From JABIAL01 sp964645825 (GTDB lineage: Bacteria > Patescibacteriota > Patescibacteriia > UBA1558 > GWA2-36-10): a DNA stretch of 12,357 nt. Positions 1-5,276 of this stretch are shown here, one piece after another. The notes under the pieces are model-generated. The model was not told the DNA's origin. It saw only the letters and a list, made by a program, of their open reading frames with translations, and searched no databases. Location: assembly GCA_964645825.1 (NCBI GenBank), contig CAZXZY010000024.1, positions 1 to 12,357 on the forward strand, in the 5' to 3' direction. A program made the translations under genes and the position numbers. Positions within the stretch are counted from its first letter, which is position 1, and every line of letters begins with the position of its first letter.

Positions 1-2
1 AC

Positions 3-83
3 AAAGCTAAAACTCGTTATAAAAAAACAGTTGGTCATCGTCAACACCAAGCTGAAATAAAGATTGAAAAGATTGTAGTCTAA
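3..83 (+). CDS. rplU: 50S ribosomal protein L21, C-terminal fragment
   Basis: Only the last 26 codons are inside the window. The reading frame from base 3 ends at TAA 81-83 and gives a very basic tail containing YKKTVGHRQ and ending KIEKIVV. The (K/R)KxxGHRQ motif followed by a beta-strand rich in I/V and K is the known C-terminal signature of bacterial L21, which binds 23S rRNA in the large subunit. The gene starts left of the window, so its length and start cannot be judged. It converges on recR across the hairpin at 97-119. The identification rests on a short motif, so it is likely rather than certain. Confidence 0.72.
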   Translation, partial: KAKTRYKKTVGHRQHQAEIKIEKIVV

Positions 84-96
84 ATATAAATATTTT

Positions 97-124
97 AAAA
101 CCGCCCTTGAGGCGGTTTTTTGTT
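97..124. terminator. Bidirectional rho-independent terminator between rplU and recR
   Basis: A 9-bp perfect stem (97-105 with 111-119, core CCGCC/GGCGG) closes a 5-base loop. It is flanked by T-rich sequence on the plus strand (TTTTTTGTTT) and by A-rich sequence on the other side, which is TTTTAAAATA on the minus strand. It lies between the convergent ends of rplU and recR and can serve both. Confidence 0.85.
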
Positions 125-126
125 TA

Positions 127-723
127 CTAAATTTTTTTACGATTCTGTAAGGCAGAAGTTAAAGTAATCTCATCAGTGTATTCGATATTGGCACCCATTG
201 GAATACCACGGGCTAATTGGCTAATAGTTATGTTATATTTTTTTAATAATTTGGCTAAATAAATAGATGTTGCTTCACCTTCCATACTTTGATCTAAAGC
301 CAAAATGATTTCGGTGACATTTTTGTCAGTAATTCTACGTTCTAGTTCAGTGATCTTTAATTTATCAGGTGTGACACCATCCAAAGGATTTAAAACGCCA
401 TTTAGTAAATGATAAGTGCCAGTGAATTCTCCAGTTTTTTCGACTGCTTCGACATCTTGATTGTGAGCCACTACACAGATGATATTTTGATCACGATTTG
501 GGTTAGCGCAGATATTACATAAATCATTGTCAGACAAATTAAAACATTGTGGACAAAGATGAATTTGTCCATGCGCTTCTTGTAGGGCATCGGCAAAAGA
601 TTTGATGTCTTCTTTACGATGTAGTAAATCAAAAACTAACCGGGAGGCCGTTTTTGGTCCGATTCCCGGTAGCTTATCAAATTCGGCAATAAGCCGTTGA
701 ATAAAGTCTGGCAAGTGAGCCAT
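127..723 (-). CDS. recR: Recombination mediator protein RecR
   Basis: RecR works with RecO (and RecF) to load RecA onto gapped single-stranded DNA coated with SSB. The 198-aa length is normal for the family. Domains in order: helix-hairpin-helix LPGIGPKTASR (about 18-28), a four-cysteine zinc finger (C57, C60, C69, C72), a Toprim domain from about 81 with EGEAT at 148-152, and the C-terminal signature ARGIPMG followed by EYTDE (171-185). The Glu that normally follows the first Toprim strand (VVE in E. coli RecR) is Ala86 here. The start ATG lies 4 bases after the ybaB stop, so the two are surely co-transcribed and possibly translationally coupled. There is no clear SD. It is last in the dnaB-ybaB-recR cluster and ends at the shared hairpin at 97-119. 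Confidence 0.96.
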   Translation of the reverse strand: MAHLPDFIQRLIAEFDKLPGIGPKTASRLVFDLLHRKEDIKSFADALQEAHGQIHLCPQCFNLSDNDLCNICANPNRDQNIICVVAHNQDVEAVEKTGEFTGTYHLLNGVLNPLDGVTPDKLKITELERRITDKNVTEIILALDQSMEGEATSIYLAKLLKKYNITISQLARGIPMGANIEYTDEITLTSALQNRKKI

Positions 724-727
724 AAGA

Positions 728-1021
728 TTATTTCATTCCAGGAAAGTTGAAATCTCCTGATTGTTGCATTTTAGTTGCCATTTTTCTTTGTACTTTTTTG
801 ATGCATTCAGCAATGGCTTCTTTGATCCCTTTTTCTAAATCAGATTTGTTATTACTTGATAACATTTCTGGTTTGATGTCTAGAGTTTTGATTTCTTGAT
901 TACCATCCATCAAAATCTTGACTGCTTTATTTTCTACTTCAACGGTTTCTTTAGCCATCATGCTTTTTAGGTCATTGGCTTGTTTTCTTAGATCGTTGAA
1001 TTGTTTTAGTTTGTTGAACAT
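728..1021 (-). CDS. ybaB: YbaB/EbfC family nucleoid-associated protein
   Basis: This small DNA-binding protein of 97 aa matches the usual family size of about 100. It begins with the typical amphipathic helix rich in K, L, M and Q (MFNKLKQ...ANDLKSMM). The family core follows: a strand region with KILMDGNQEIKTLDIKPEML, then the helix LEKGIKEAIAECIKKVQRKMATKM, then a short tail with a near-terminal PGMK. Family members form tweezer-like dimers on DNA, and the gene sits next to recR in very many bacteria, as here. The spacing is 28 bases from dnaB and 4 bases to recR. No SD precedes the ATG; the upstream sequence is almost pure A/T. Function beyond nucleoid binding is not known. Confidence 0.93.
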   Translation of the reverse strand: MFNKLKQFNDLRKQANDLKSMMAKETVEVENKAVKILMDGNQEIKTLDIKPEMLSSNNKSDLEKGIKEAIAECIKKVQRKMATKMQQSGDFNFPGMK

Positions 1022-1049
1022 ATTGTTTGTTTTTAATTAAATTTTTAAA

Positions 1050-2486
1050 TTATTTTGTAGGTAATGTTTGCCAGCCTGTCGGATCTATTGGCGCCGGTTC
1101 GGCTGCTATTGGTGCTTCTTCTGGTGTAGGAGGAGCGGCCGTGTGTCCACGTTGTCCGTCCATACTACGGAAAGTAACTTTGTTTTCATCAAAGAATAGA
1201 TTAACAATGCCAGTTGGCCCATTACGATGTTTCTCAATGTGTAGTTCTACTAGATTTTTTTCATCTTCTGGACAGTCTCTAGTTTTATCTTTTGATTTAC
1301 GATAAATAAACATTACAATGTCAGCATCTTGTTCGATAGAGCCAGACTCACGTAAGTCAGCCAGTTTTGGAATGGCTGGAGATCTATTTTCCACAGCACG
1401 GGATAACTGAGAAAGAGCGAGGACGGGAACGTCAATTTCTTTGGCTAATTGTTTTAAGGCACGAGAGATTTCAGAAATTTCCTGGACTCTATTTTCATTA
1501 CTACGGCCTTCCATTAATTGCAAGTAGTCAACAACTAGAAATCCTAAGCCATGTTCCATTTTTAGACGACGAGCCTTGGTTCGTAGCTCCATAATATTGG
1601 CGGCTGCTGAATCATCGATAAAAATTGGTGCTTCAGATAATACGCCCATCGCGCGTCCAATACGAGGAAAGTCATCGTCATCTTCTTTGTCAGATAGTTT
1701 ACCGGTACGCATGCGCCAAAGATCAACACCAGCTTCAGTGGCTAATAATTTATCTACTAACTGTTCTTTTGACATTTCCAAAGAGAAAATGCCAACTGGA
1801 ACTTTGGATTTGGTAGCAATGTGACGTAATATATCTAAAGCTAAAGTTGTTTTACCGACTGAAGGACGAGCAGCTAAAATAATAAGATCAGATTTTTGGA
1901 AACCAGATAATAAATTGTCTAGATCCGGATAGCCACTTGGTACACCGCGCACTCCAGCGCCACCAGACTTATGTAATTCGTCAATACGATTAAAAGTTTC
2001 TTGCAAGATACTTTTGACTGGAACAAAGTTTTGTTTGAGGGAGTGTTGGGAGATAGAGAATAATTTTTGTTCGGCCTTGTCTAGTGTTTTTTCGATGTCT
2101 TCTTCTTCAGAAAAAGAAATTTCAGATATTTCGGAGGCAGCGGATTCAAGCTGTCGCAAGATAGATTTTTTGCGAATAATATTGGCGTATGATTTGACGT
2201 GGGAAGCATTTGGTACTGCAGCGGTAAGTTCTGCTAAATATGCTTTGCCACCAATTTGTTCAAGCTGTTTTTTTTCAGCCAAACGATTGCCAACTGATAA
2301 AATATCGATTGGTTCATGTTGATCCAGTAAATCCATGATGGATTCAAAAATCATGCCATGTTTATTGTTGTAGAAGTCTTTTGGTCCGATACCATCGGCA
2401 ACCTTAATAATTGCCTCTTTATCGATCAAAAGAGCTCCCAATAAGGAGGCTTCGGCTTCTAAATTTTGTGGAGGGATTTTACTCAT
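1050..2486 (-). CDS. dnaB: Replicative DNA helicase DnaB
   Basis: This is the hexameric 5'-3' helicase of the replication fork. The 478-aa product starts with the family N-terminus PPQNLEAEASLLGALL, giving an N-terminal domain to about 150, then a linker, then the RecA-like ATPase domain. Walker A is ARPSVGKTT at 206-214, Walker B is FLVVDYLQLM at about 316-325, followed by LSQLSRAVENR (358-368), LRESGSIEQDAD (378-389) and IEKHRNGPTG (417-426). Usual length is about 440-470 aa; the extra residues are an Ala/Pro-rich tail from about 450. No intein interrupts the ATPase motifs. The ATG is followed at once by conserved sequence, so the start is secure despite lacking a good SD. It is the first gene of the dnaB-ybaB-recR cluster. 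Confidence 0.97.
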   Translation of the reverse strand: MSKIPPQNLEAEASLLGALLIDKEAIIKVADGIGPKDFYNNKHGMIFESIMDLLDQHEPIDILSVGNRLAEKKQLEQIGGKAYLAELTAAVPNASHVKSYANIIRKKSILRQLESAASEISEISFSEEEDIEKTLDKAEQKLFSISQHSLKQNFVPVKSILQETFNRIDELHKSGGAGVRGVPSGYPDLDNLLSGFQKSDLIILAARPSVGKTTLALDILRHIATKSKVPVGIFSLEMSKEQLVDKLLATEAGVDLWRMRTGKLSDKEDDDDFPRIGRAMGVLSEAPIFIDDSAAANIMELRTKARRLKMEHGLGFLVVDYLQLMEGRSNENRVQEISEISRALKQLAKEIDVPVLALSQLSRAVENRSPAIPKLADLRESGSIEQDADIVMFIYRKSKDKTRDCPEDEKNLVELHIEKHRNGPTGIVNLFFDENKVTFRSMDGQRGHTAAPPTPEEAPIAAEPAPIDPTGWQTLPTK

Positions 2487-2506
2487 AGGCCTGTATTTGT
2501 AAACTT

Positions 2507-2535
2507 AGCTTACCCTATTTTATTTGATTTTTCAA
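2507..2535 (-). promoter_or_regulatory. Possible dnaB promoter (weak)
   Basis: On the minus strand, TTGAAA (2530-2535) and TAAGCT (2507-2512) are separated by 17 bases, about 20 bases upstream of the dnaB ATG. The -10 is a poor match, and the sequence is so A/T-rich that chance is a real alternative. Confidence 0.3.
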
Positions 2536-2571
2536 GGTGTTTTTTATCGACAGTTTATACCCATTTTATAC

Positions 2572-2604
2572 AAAAAAATAACCCCGTCAATTGTGATGAC
2601 GGGG
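2572..2604 (-). terminator. Rho-independent terminator of the 33-aa ORF unit
   Basis: An 8-bp perfect GC-rich stem (2582-2589 with 2597-2604, CCCCGTCA/TGACGGGG) has a 7-base loop. On the minus strand it is followed by TTATTTTTTT (2581-2572). It lies 30 bases beyond the stop of the 33-aa ORF and before dnaB, so dnaB probably needs its own promoter. Confidence 0.9.
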
Positions 2605-2634
2605 CGGCTCCGTGGCCGATTTTATAGATTGATT

Positions 2635-2736
2635 TTAGATTTGTTCCGTGCTCATCGATGGCCCGGTAATCTCACTGAATTGTTCTGTTGATAGTGTGTT
2701 TTGTGCGATGTTCATCGCAAGGGTTGACCAGCTCAT
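2635..2736 (-). CDS. Small ORF, 33 aa, function unknown
   Basis: An ATG at 2736 opens a 33-codon frame ending TAA at 2635-2637. Its SD, AGGAGA (2743-2748), stands 6 bases before the ATG, much better than those of the housekeeping genes around it. The peptide begins MSWSTLAMNIAQN and ends MSTEQI. It is polar and Ser/Thr/Gln/Glu-rich, with one Trp and no hydrophobic segment or signal peptide, so a small soluble protein is more likely than a membrane peptide. The unit is complete: promoter at 2814-2842, leader with a hairpin at 2775-2795, SD, ORF and terminator at 2582-2604. I recognise no family. That complete set of expression signals argues for real translation, but the peptide could instead be a leader ORF on a regulatory RNA. 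Confidence 0.6.
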   Translation of the reverse strand: MSWSTLAMNIAQNTLSTEQFSEITGPSMSTEQI

Positions 2737-2774
2737 AACATGTCTCCTAGAAAATTAATCTTAGTGTTGGAAGT

Positions 2775-2795
2775 GTAAGTTAATAAATAACTTAC
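2775..2795 (-). promoter_or_regulatory. Hairpin in the leader of the 33-aa ORF
   Basis: An 8-bp perfect inverted repeat (GTAAGTTA 2775-2782, TAACTTAC 2788-2795) with a 5-base loop lies about 38 bases upstream of the ATG and downstream of the likely transcription start near 2807. It may stabilise the mRNA or bind a regulator. There is no T-run on the minus strand fitting a terminator. Confidence 0.5.
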
Positions 2796-2813
2796 TTAAA
2801 AAGTACTAAAGAT

Positions 2814-2842
2814 ATATTAGCATAAATTTTATTAGTGGTAAA
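2814..2842 (-). promoter_or_regulatory. Promoter of the 33-aa ORF (extended -10)
   Basis: Minus strand: -35 TTTACC (2837-2842), 17-base spacer, -10 TAATAT (2814-2819) preceded by TTATGC, which gives an extended -10 (TGC). Predicted start is near 2807. The same TTATGN-TATAAT-like motif recurs elsewhere in the window. Confidence 0.7.
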
Positions 2843-2855
2843 TAATTTTTTAAGT

Positions 2856-2896
2856 AAAAAAAGAGCCCTTGCTAACTCCGAAGAGAAAGCAAGGGC
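2856..2896 (-). terminator. Rho-independent terminator of the 13-aa ORF unit
   Basis: A 9-bp perfect stem (GCCCTTGCT 2865-2873 with AGCAAGGGC 2888-2896) has a 14-base loop. On the minus strand it is followed by TC and seven T (2862-2856). It ends an independent transcript of about 210 bases starting near 3072. Confidence 0.85.
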
Positions 2897-2954
2897 CAAG
2901 CAGATCCATCGAATCTTGAGATAGATCCAGGAAAAGTCATGTCGGGCAGTGGAA

Positions 2955-2996
2955 TTAGTAAAGAATGATAAACATTGGTATAGGACGGGACAGCAT
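2955..2996 (-). CDS. Candidate micro-ORF of 13 aa in its own transcription unit
   Basis: An ATG at 2996 is preceded, at an ideal 7-base spacing, by GGAGG (3004-3008). The frame is only 13 codons long: MLSRPIPMFIILY, then TAA. The short hydrophobic end (PMFIILY) could insert in a membrane or act inside the ribosome tunnel. The transcript runs about 60 further bases to the stem of a strong terminator. A second ATG frame (2929-2861, 22 aa) has no SD and runs into the terminator stem. I see no known RNA family; tmRNA, SRP RNA and RNase P RNA landmarks are absent. It may be a micropeptide gene, a leader peptide, or a non-coding RNA with a chance SD. Confidence 0.4.
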   Translation of the reverse strand: MLSRPIPMFIILY

Positions 2997-3027
2997 TGGT
3001 GGACCTCCAGGCGCTTGATGTCAAAAT

Positions 3028-3063
3028 GAGATAGAAATTTCCGACTCTGTGTCAGAATATCTC
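3028..3063 (-). promoter_or_regulatory. Structured leader hairpin of the 13-aa ORF unit
   Basis: Just downstream of the predicted start, an outer stem (GAGATA/TATCTC, 3028-3033 with 3058-3063) encloses an inner stem (3040-3045 with 3051-3056, one G-U pair in the minus-strand RNA) and a 5-base loop. It could shield or expose the SD 20 bases further on. This fold was found by eye only. Confidence 0.4.
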
Positions 3064-3078
3064 CAATCTCAGGAACGA

Positions 3079-3118
3079 ATTATAGTATATAACTATCATA
3101 TATACTGTATTTTGTCAA
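3079..3118 (-). promoter_or_regulatory. Promoter region of the 13-aa ORF unit
   Basis: A perfect -10, TATAAT (3079-3084), and a perfect -35, TTGACA (3113-3118), are 28 bases apart, too far to work together in the normal way. At the standard 17 bases from TTGACA there is only TAGTTA. An inverted repeat, ATAGT-5-ACTAT (3082-3096), overlaps the -10 and could be an operator, though the A/T content makes this uncertain. Transcription probably starts near 3072. Confidence 0.5.
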
Positions 3119-3146
3119 TAGCTATGAAATAGGAGAGCTTTTCAAT

Positions 3147-3169
3147 AAAAAAACAAGGCTCTTGCCTTG
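3147..3169 (-). terminator. Rho-independent terminator downstream of tRNA-Lys
   Basis: A 6-bp stem CAAGGC/GCCTTG (3154-3159, 3164-3169) with a 4-base loop is followed on the minus strand by seven T (3153-3147). It lies 12 bases past the CCA end of the tRNA. Confidence 0.85.
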
Positions 3170-3180
3170 AATATTAGAGA

Positions 3181-3257
3181 TGGTGCGCCCAGTAGGATTC
3201 GAACCTACGGCCATCAGCTTAAAAGGCTGCTGCTCTACCAGGCTGAGCTATAGGCGC
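3181..3257 (-). tRNA. tRNA-Lys (anticodon TTT)
   Basis: Full cloverleaf on the minus strand: acceptor GCGCCTA pairs with TGGGCGC, D stem GCTC/GAGC, anticodon arm GCAGC-CTTTTAA-GCTGA (anticodon TTT), and T arm GTAGG-TTCGAAT-CCTAC. Discriminator A73 and an encoded CCA (3183-3181) follow, so no CCA-adding step is needed. It decodes AAA and AAG, the dominant Lys codons here. It has its own consensus promoter and terminator, so it is expressed apart from argS upstream. Confidence 0.97.
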
Positions 3258-3280
3258 ATGTTTATAAAAATACGAGCTTT

Positions 3281-3309
3281 ATTATAAGTTAATTTTGCTA
3301 AGTTGTCAA
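3281..3309 (-). promoter_or_regulatory. Consensus sigma-70-type promoter of tRNA-Lys
   Basis: Minus strand: TTGACA (3304-3309), 17-base spacer, TATAAT (3281-3286). Both boxes match consensus perfectly. The start is expected near 3275, giving a leader of about 17 bases before G1 of the tRNA. A second TTGACA-like box lies 10-15 bases upstream. Confidence 0.88.
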
Positions 3310-3331
3310 CGAAAACTGTCAAAAGGGGGTG

Positions 3332-3352
3332 CAAGGGGGAGTTTCCCCCTTG
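3332..3352 (-). terminator. argS 3' hairpin, weak U-tract
   Basis: A strong 9-bp stem (CAAGGGGGA 3332-3340 with TCCCCCTTG 3344-3352) with a 3-base loop lies 12 bases past the argS stop. On the minus strand it is followed by GCACCCCCTTTTG, so the T-run is short and displaced. Termination may be partial, allowing some read-through to tRNA-Lys, or the hairpin may mainly protect the argS 3' end. Confidence 0.55.
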
Positions 3353-3363
3353 GAGGAATAAAA

Positions 3364-5181
3364 TTACATTACTTCAGGAGCTTCTATGCCTAATAAATTC
3401 AAGCCTTGGGCTAAGATATTTTTGCTTTGTAAACAAAGTTGCAGGCGGAAATTTTTAGTGTTTTCGTTTTCTGCTTTTAAGACAGGGCATTGTTGGTAGA
3501 AATTATTAAAAGTTTTAGCTAAATCAAATAAGTGCTGAGTGAGAGTAGCGGGATTATGATTTGTGGTTGATTGTTTGATTGCTTCTGGGAAATTCAATAA
3601 AGCTTTGATTAATTTTTTTTCTTCTATTCTGATGTCTAGATTATCTAGATTTTTATTAACTGTCAGCTTGCCAGCTTTTTTCAAAATATTATTGATGCGA
3701 GCGTGAGTGTATTGAATAAACGGACCAGTGTAACCGTCAAAAGAAATAGAGGCTTGCGGATCGAAGATCATGTCTTTTTGAGGATTGGTGCTCAACATGA
3801 AAAATTTTAAAGCACCCAGACCAACAGTTTTGGCTGACTCTTTGTTTTGCTCTTCAGTGGTTTCGATTTGCTTGTTTGCTGCGGTCATGATTTCGGTCGC
3901 TTTAGTTTGCATTTCTTGGATGATGTCATCCGCATCGACCACATTACCTTCACGAGATTTCATTTTGCCGTCTGGTAAATTGACCATACCGTAAGCCAGA
4001 TGATGTAAATGGTCAGCCCAATCAAATCCTAATTTTTTCAAAATTAAAAATAAAACTTTGAAATGATAGTTTTGTTCATTGGCAACTACATAAATCATGT
4101 TATCAAACTTGGTTTGATCATAACGTTGTTTGGCGGTACCAAGATCTTGAGTGACATAAACCGATGTTCCGTCACCACGCAAAACTAATTTTTCGTCCAA
4201 ACCTTCGTCAGATAAATCAATCCAAACAGAATTATCTTCTTTTTTGTGGAAAACATTGTTTTTTAAACCCAGATCTATTAAGTCTTTGCCTAAAAGATAA
4301 GTTTTGCTTTCATAATAAACTTTATCAAAAGTGATATCTAAATTTTTATAAGTTTCTTCAAAGCCCTCGTAAACCCAGTCATTCATTGTTTTCCATAATT
4401 TTTTGATCGGCTTGTCATTATCTTCCCAAAGTTTAAGCATGCTTTGTGCCTCTTGCATCAATGGAGATTGAGATAAGAAGTCTTCTTCTATTTTTCTTTT
4501 TTCTAAATCGTCTACAGCATCAAGATCTACATTGTTTGCTTTATAATATTGTGTTTTTTCTTTCTTTAATTCTTGATCAAAACGAACATAATAATCACCC
4601 ACAAAATGATCTCCTTTTATACCGGTACTTTTTGGAGTTTTATTTCCACCCCATTTTTGATAAGCCAACATGCTTTTGATGATGTGAATACCACGATCGT
4701 TGATAATATTTACGGGAATAACTCTGAAGCCACAGGCTCGGTGTAAATTTACTAAAGATTGACCTAAAATATTATTTCGAACATGGCCCAAATGTTGTGG
4801 TTTGTTTGTATTGGGTCCAGAGAACTCGATCATTATTTTTCTTTTGCTGCCAAAATTATGTTTAGCAAAATCTTTTAGAGCAAAATCTTTTAGAGCTAAT
4901 TCAGCAAAAGTAGAGGAGTTGATACTTAAATTTACATAAGGGCCAGCAAATGAGACAGAGCTAATCACTTCGTCGGGGGTAAATTTGTCGGCTAGAAGTT
5001 TTGCAATTTCATTAGGGCTTTGTTTAAGGTCTTTGGCTAGTGCAAAACAGGAAAAAGCATAATCACCCCAATCTTCATTTGGTGGCAAGTCTAAGTCTAT
5101 TTGTAGTAAATCAAGATCAATATCAAAAATCTTTTTAATATTTTTCTGTAAATTTAATTTGATGGTTTTTAAAGCGGTCAT
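3364..5181 (-). CDS. argS: Arginyl-tRNA synthetase
   Basis: This class I synthetase charges tRNA-Arg with arginine using ATP. The 605-aa length is normal (about 550-600). Order of parts: an ArgS-specific N-terminal tRNA-binding domain (about 1-110) with NEDWGDYAF and FAGPYVN; the catalytic domain with EFSGPNTNKPQHLGHVRN, where HLGH (130-133) is the HIGH motif; and KMKSREGN (406-413), the KMSKS equivalent. The DALR-type anticodon-binding domain starts near GPFIQYTHARI and runs to the end. It contains an in-frame 15-base tandem duplication encoding ALKDF twice (96-105), near the end of the N-terminal domain. No SD precedes the ATG. It is divergent from the cation pump across a 95-base gap, with tRNA-Lys downstream. 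Confidence 0.97.
   Translation of the reverse strand: MTALKTIKLNLQKNIKKIFDIDLDLLQIDLDLPPNEDWGDYAFSCFALAKDLKQSPNEIAKLLADKFTPDEVISSVSFAGPYVNLSINSSTFAELALKDFALKDFAKHNFGSKRKIMIEFSGPNTNKPQHLGHVRNNILGQSLVNLHRACGFRVIPVNIINDRGIHIIKSMLAYQKWGGNKTPKSTGIKGDHFVGDYYVRFDQELKKEKTQYYKANNVDLDAVDDLEKRKIEEDFLSQSPLMQEAQSMLKLWEDNDKPIKKLWKTMNDWVYEGFEETYKNLDITFDKVYYESKTYLLGKDLIDLGLKNNVFHKKEDNSVWIDLSDEGLDEKLVLRGDGTSVYVTQDLGTAKQRYDQTKFDNMIYVVANEQNYHFKVLFLILKKLGFDWADHLHHLAYGMVNLPDGKMKSREGNVVDADDIIQEMQTKATEIMTAANKQIETTEEQNKESAKTVGLGALKFFMLSTNPQKDMIFDPQASISFDGYTGPFIQYTHARINNILKKAGKLTVNKNLDNLDIRIEEKKLIKALLNFPEAIKQSTTNHNPATLTQHLFDLAKTFNNFYQQCPVLKAENENTKNFRLQLCLQSKNILAQGLNLLGIEAPEVM
4865..4896. repeat. 15-bp tandem duplication inside argS
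   Basis: The unit GCAAAATCTTTTAGA occurs twice head to tail (4865-4879, 4880-4894) plus two more bases. It is in frame and adds one ALKDF repeat to the protein. The two copies are identical in DNA, which suggests a recent slippage event. Confidence 0.85.
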
Positions 5182-5202
5182 AATTTTTATTAATTTAGCT
5201 TA

Positions 5203-5231
5203 ATCTTACTTATATTTAAGAAAAAAATCAA
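5203..5231 (-). promoter_or_regulatory. Likely argS promoter
   Basis: Minus strand: TTGATT (5226-5231), 17-base spacer, TAAGAT (5203-5208), ending 21 bases before the argS ATG. Each box matches consensus at 4 of 6 bases. It is divergent from the pump promoter in the same small gap. Confidence 0.5.
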
Positions 5232-5258
5232 TAATAAAATTTAAACTTTTTGAATAAC

Positions 5259-5270
5259 TTATGGTATAAT
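5259..5270 (+). promoter_or_regulatory. Extended -10 promoter of the cation pump (leaderless start)
   Basis: TTATGG-TATAAT gives a perfect -10 with an upstream TGn. Only 6 bases separate it from the ATG at 5277, so transcription should start at or next to the A of the start codon. No convincing -35 is visible at 17-18 bases (TTAAAC at best). Confidence 0.72.
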
Positions 5271-5276
5271 ATATTC

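Noticed and set aside
2861..2929. 22-aa ATG frame downstream of the 13-aa ORF (minus)
   Set aside because: It lacks an SD and its end lies inside the terminator hairpin, so it is probably untranslated.
2856..3072. tmRNA, SRP RNA or RNase P RNA in the minus-strand transcript
   Set aside because: A GATTCGATGG and a GGTCCACCA string look faintly familiar, but the conserved cores, T-arm and tag codons of these RNAs are absent.
2776..3076. A minus-strand frame open for about 90 codons across the 13-aa unit
   Set aside because: It has no ATG, GTG or TTG near its start and no SD. It runs through the terminator and the next promoter, and its Cys-rich translation looks random.
3332..3352. A regulatory attenuator for tRNA-Lys
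   Set aside because: tRNA-Lys has its own perfect promoter downstream of this hairpin, so 3'-end processing or partial termination of argS is simpler.
5250..5276. TTG start 9 codons upstream for the cation pump
   Set aside because: The TATAAT box at 5265-5270 would be inside the coding region, and the extra residues match nothing in the family.
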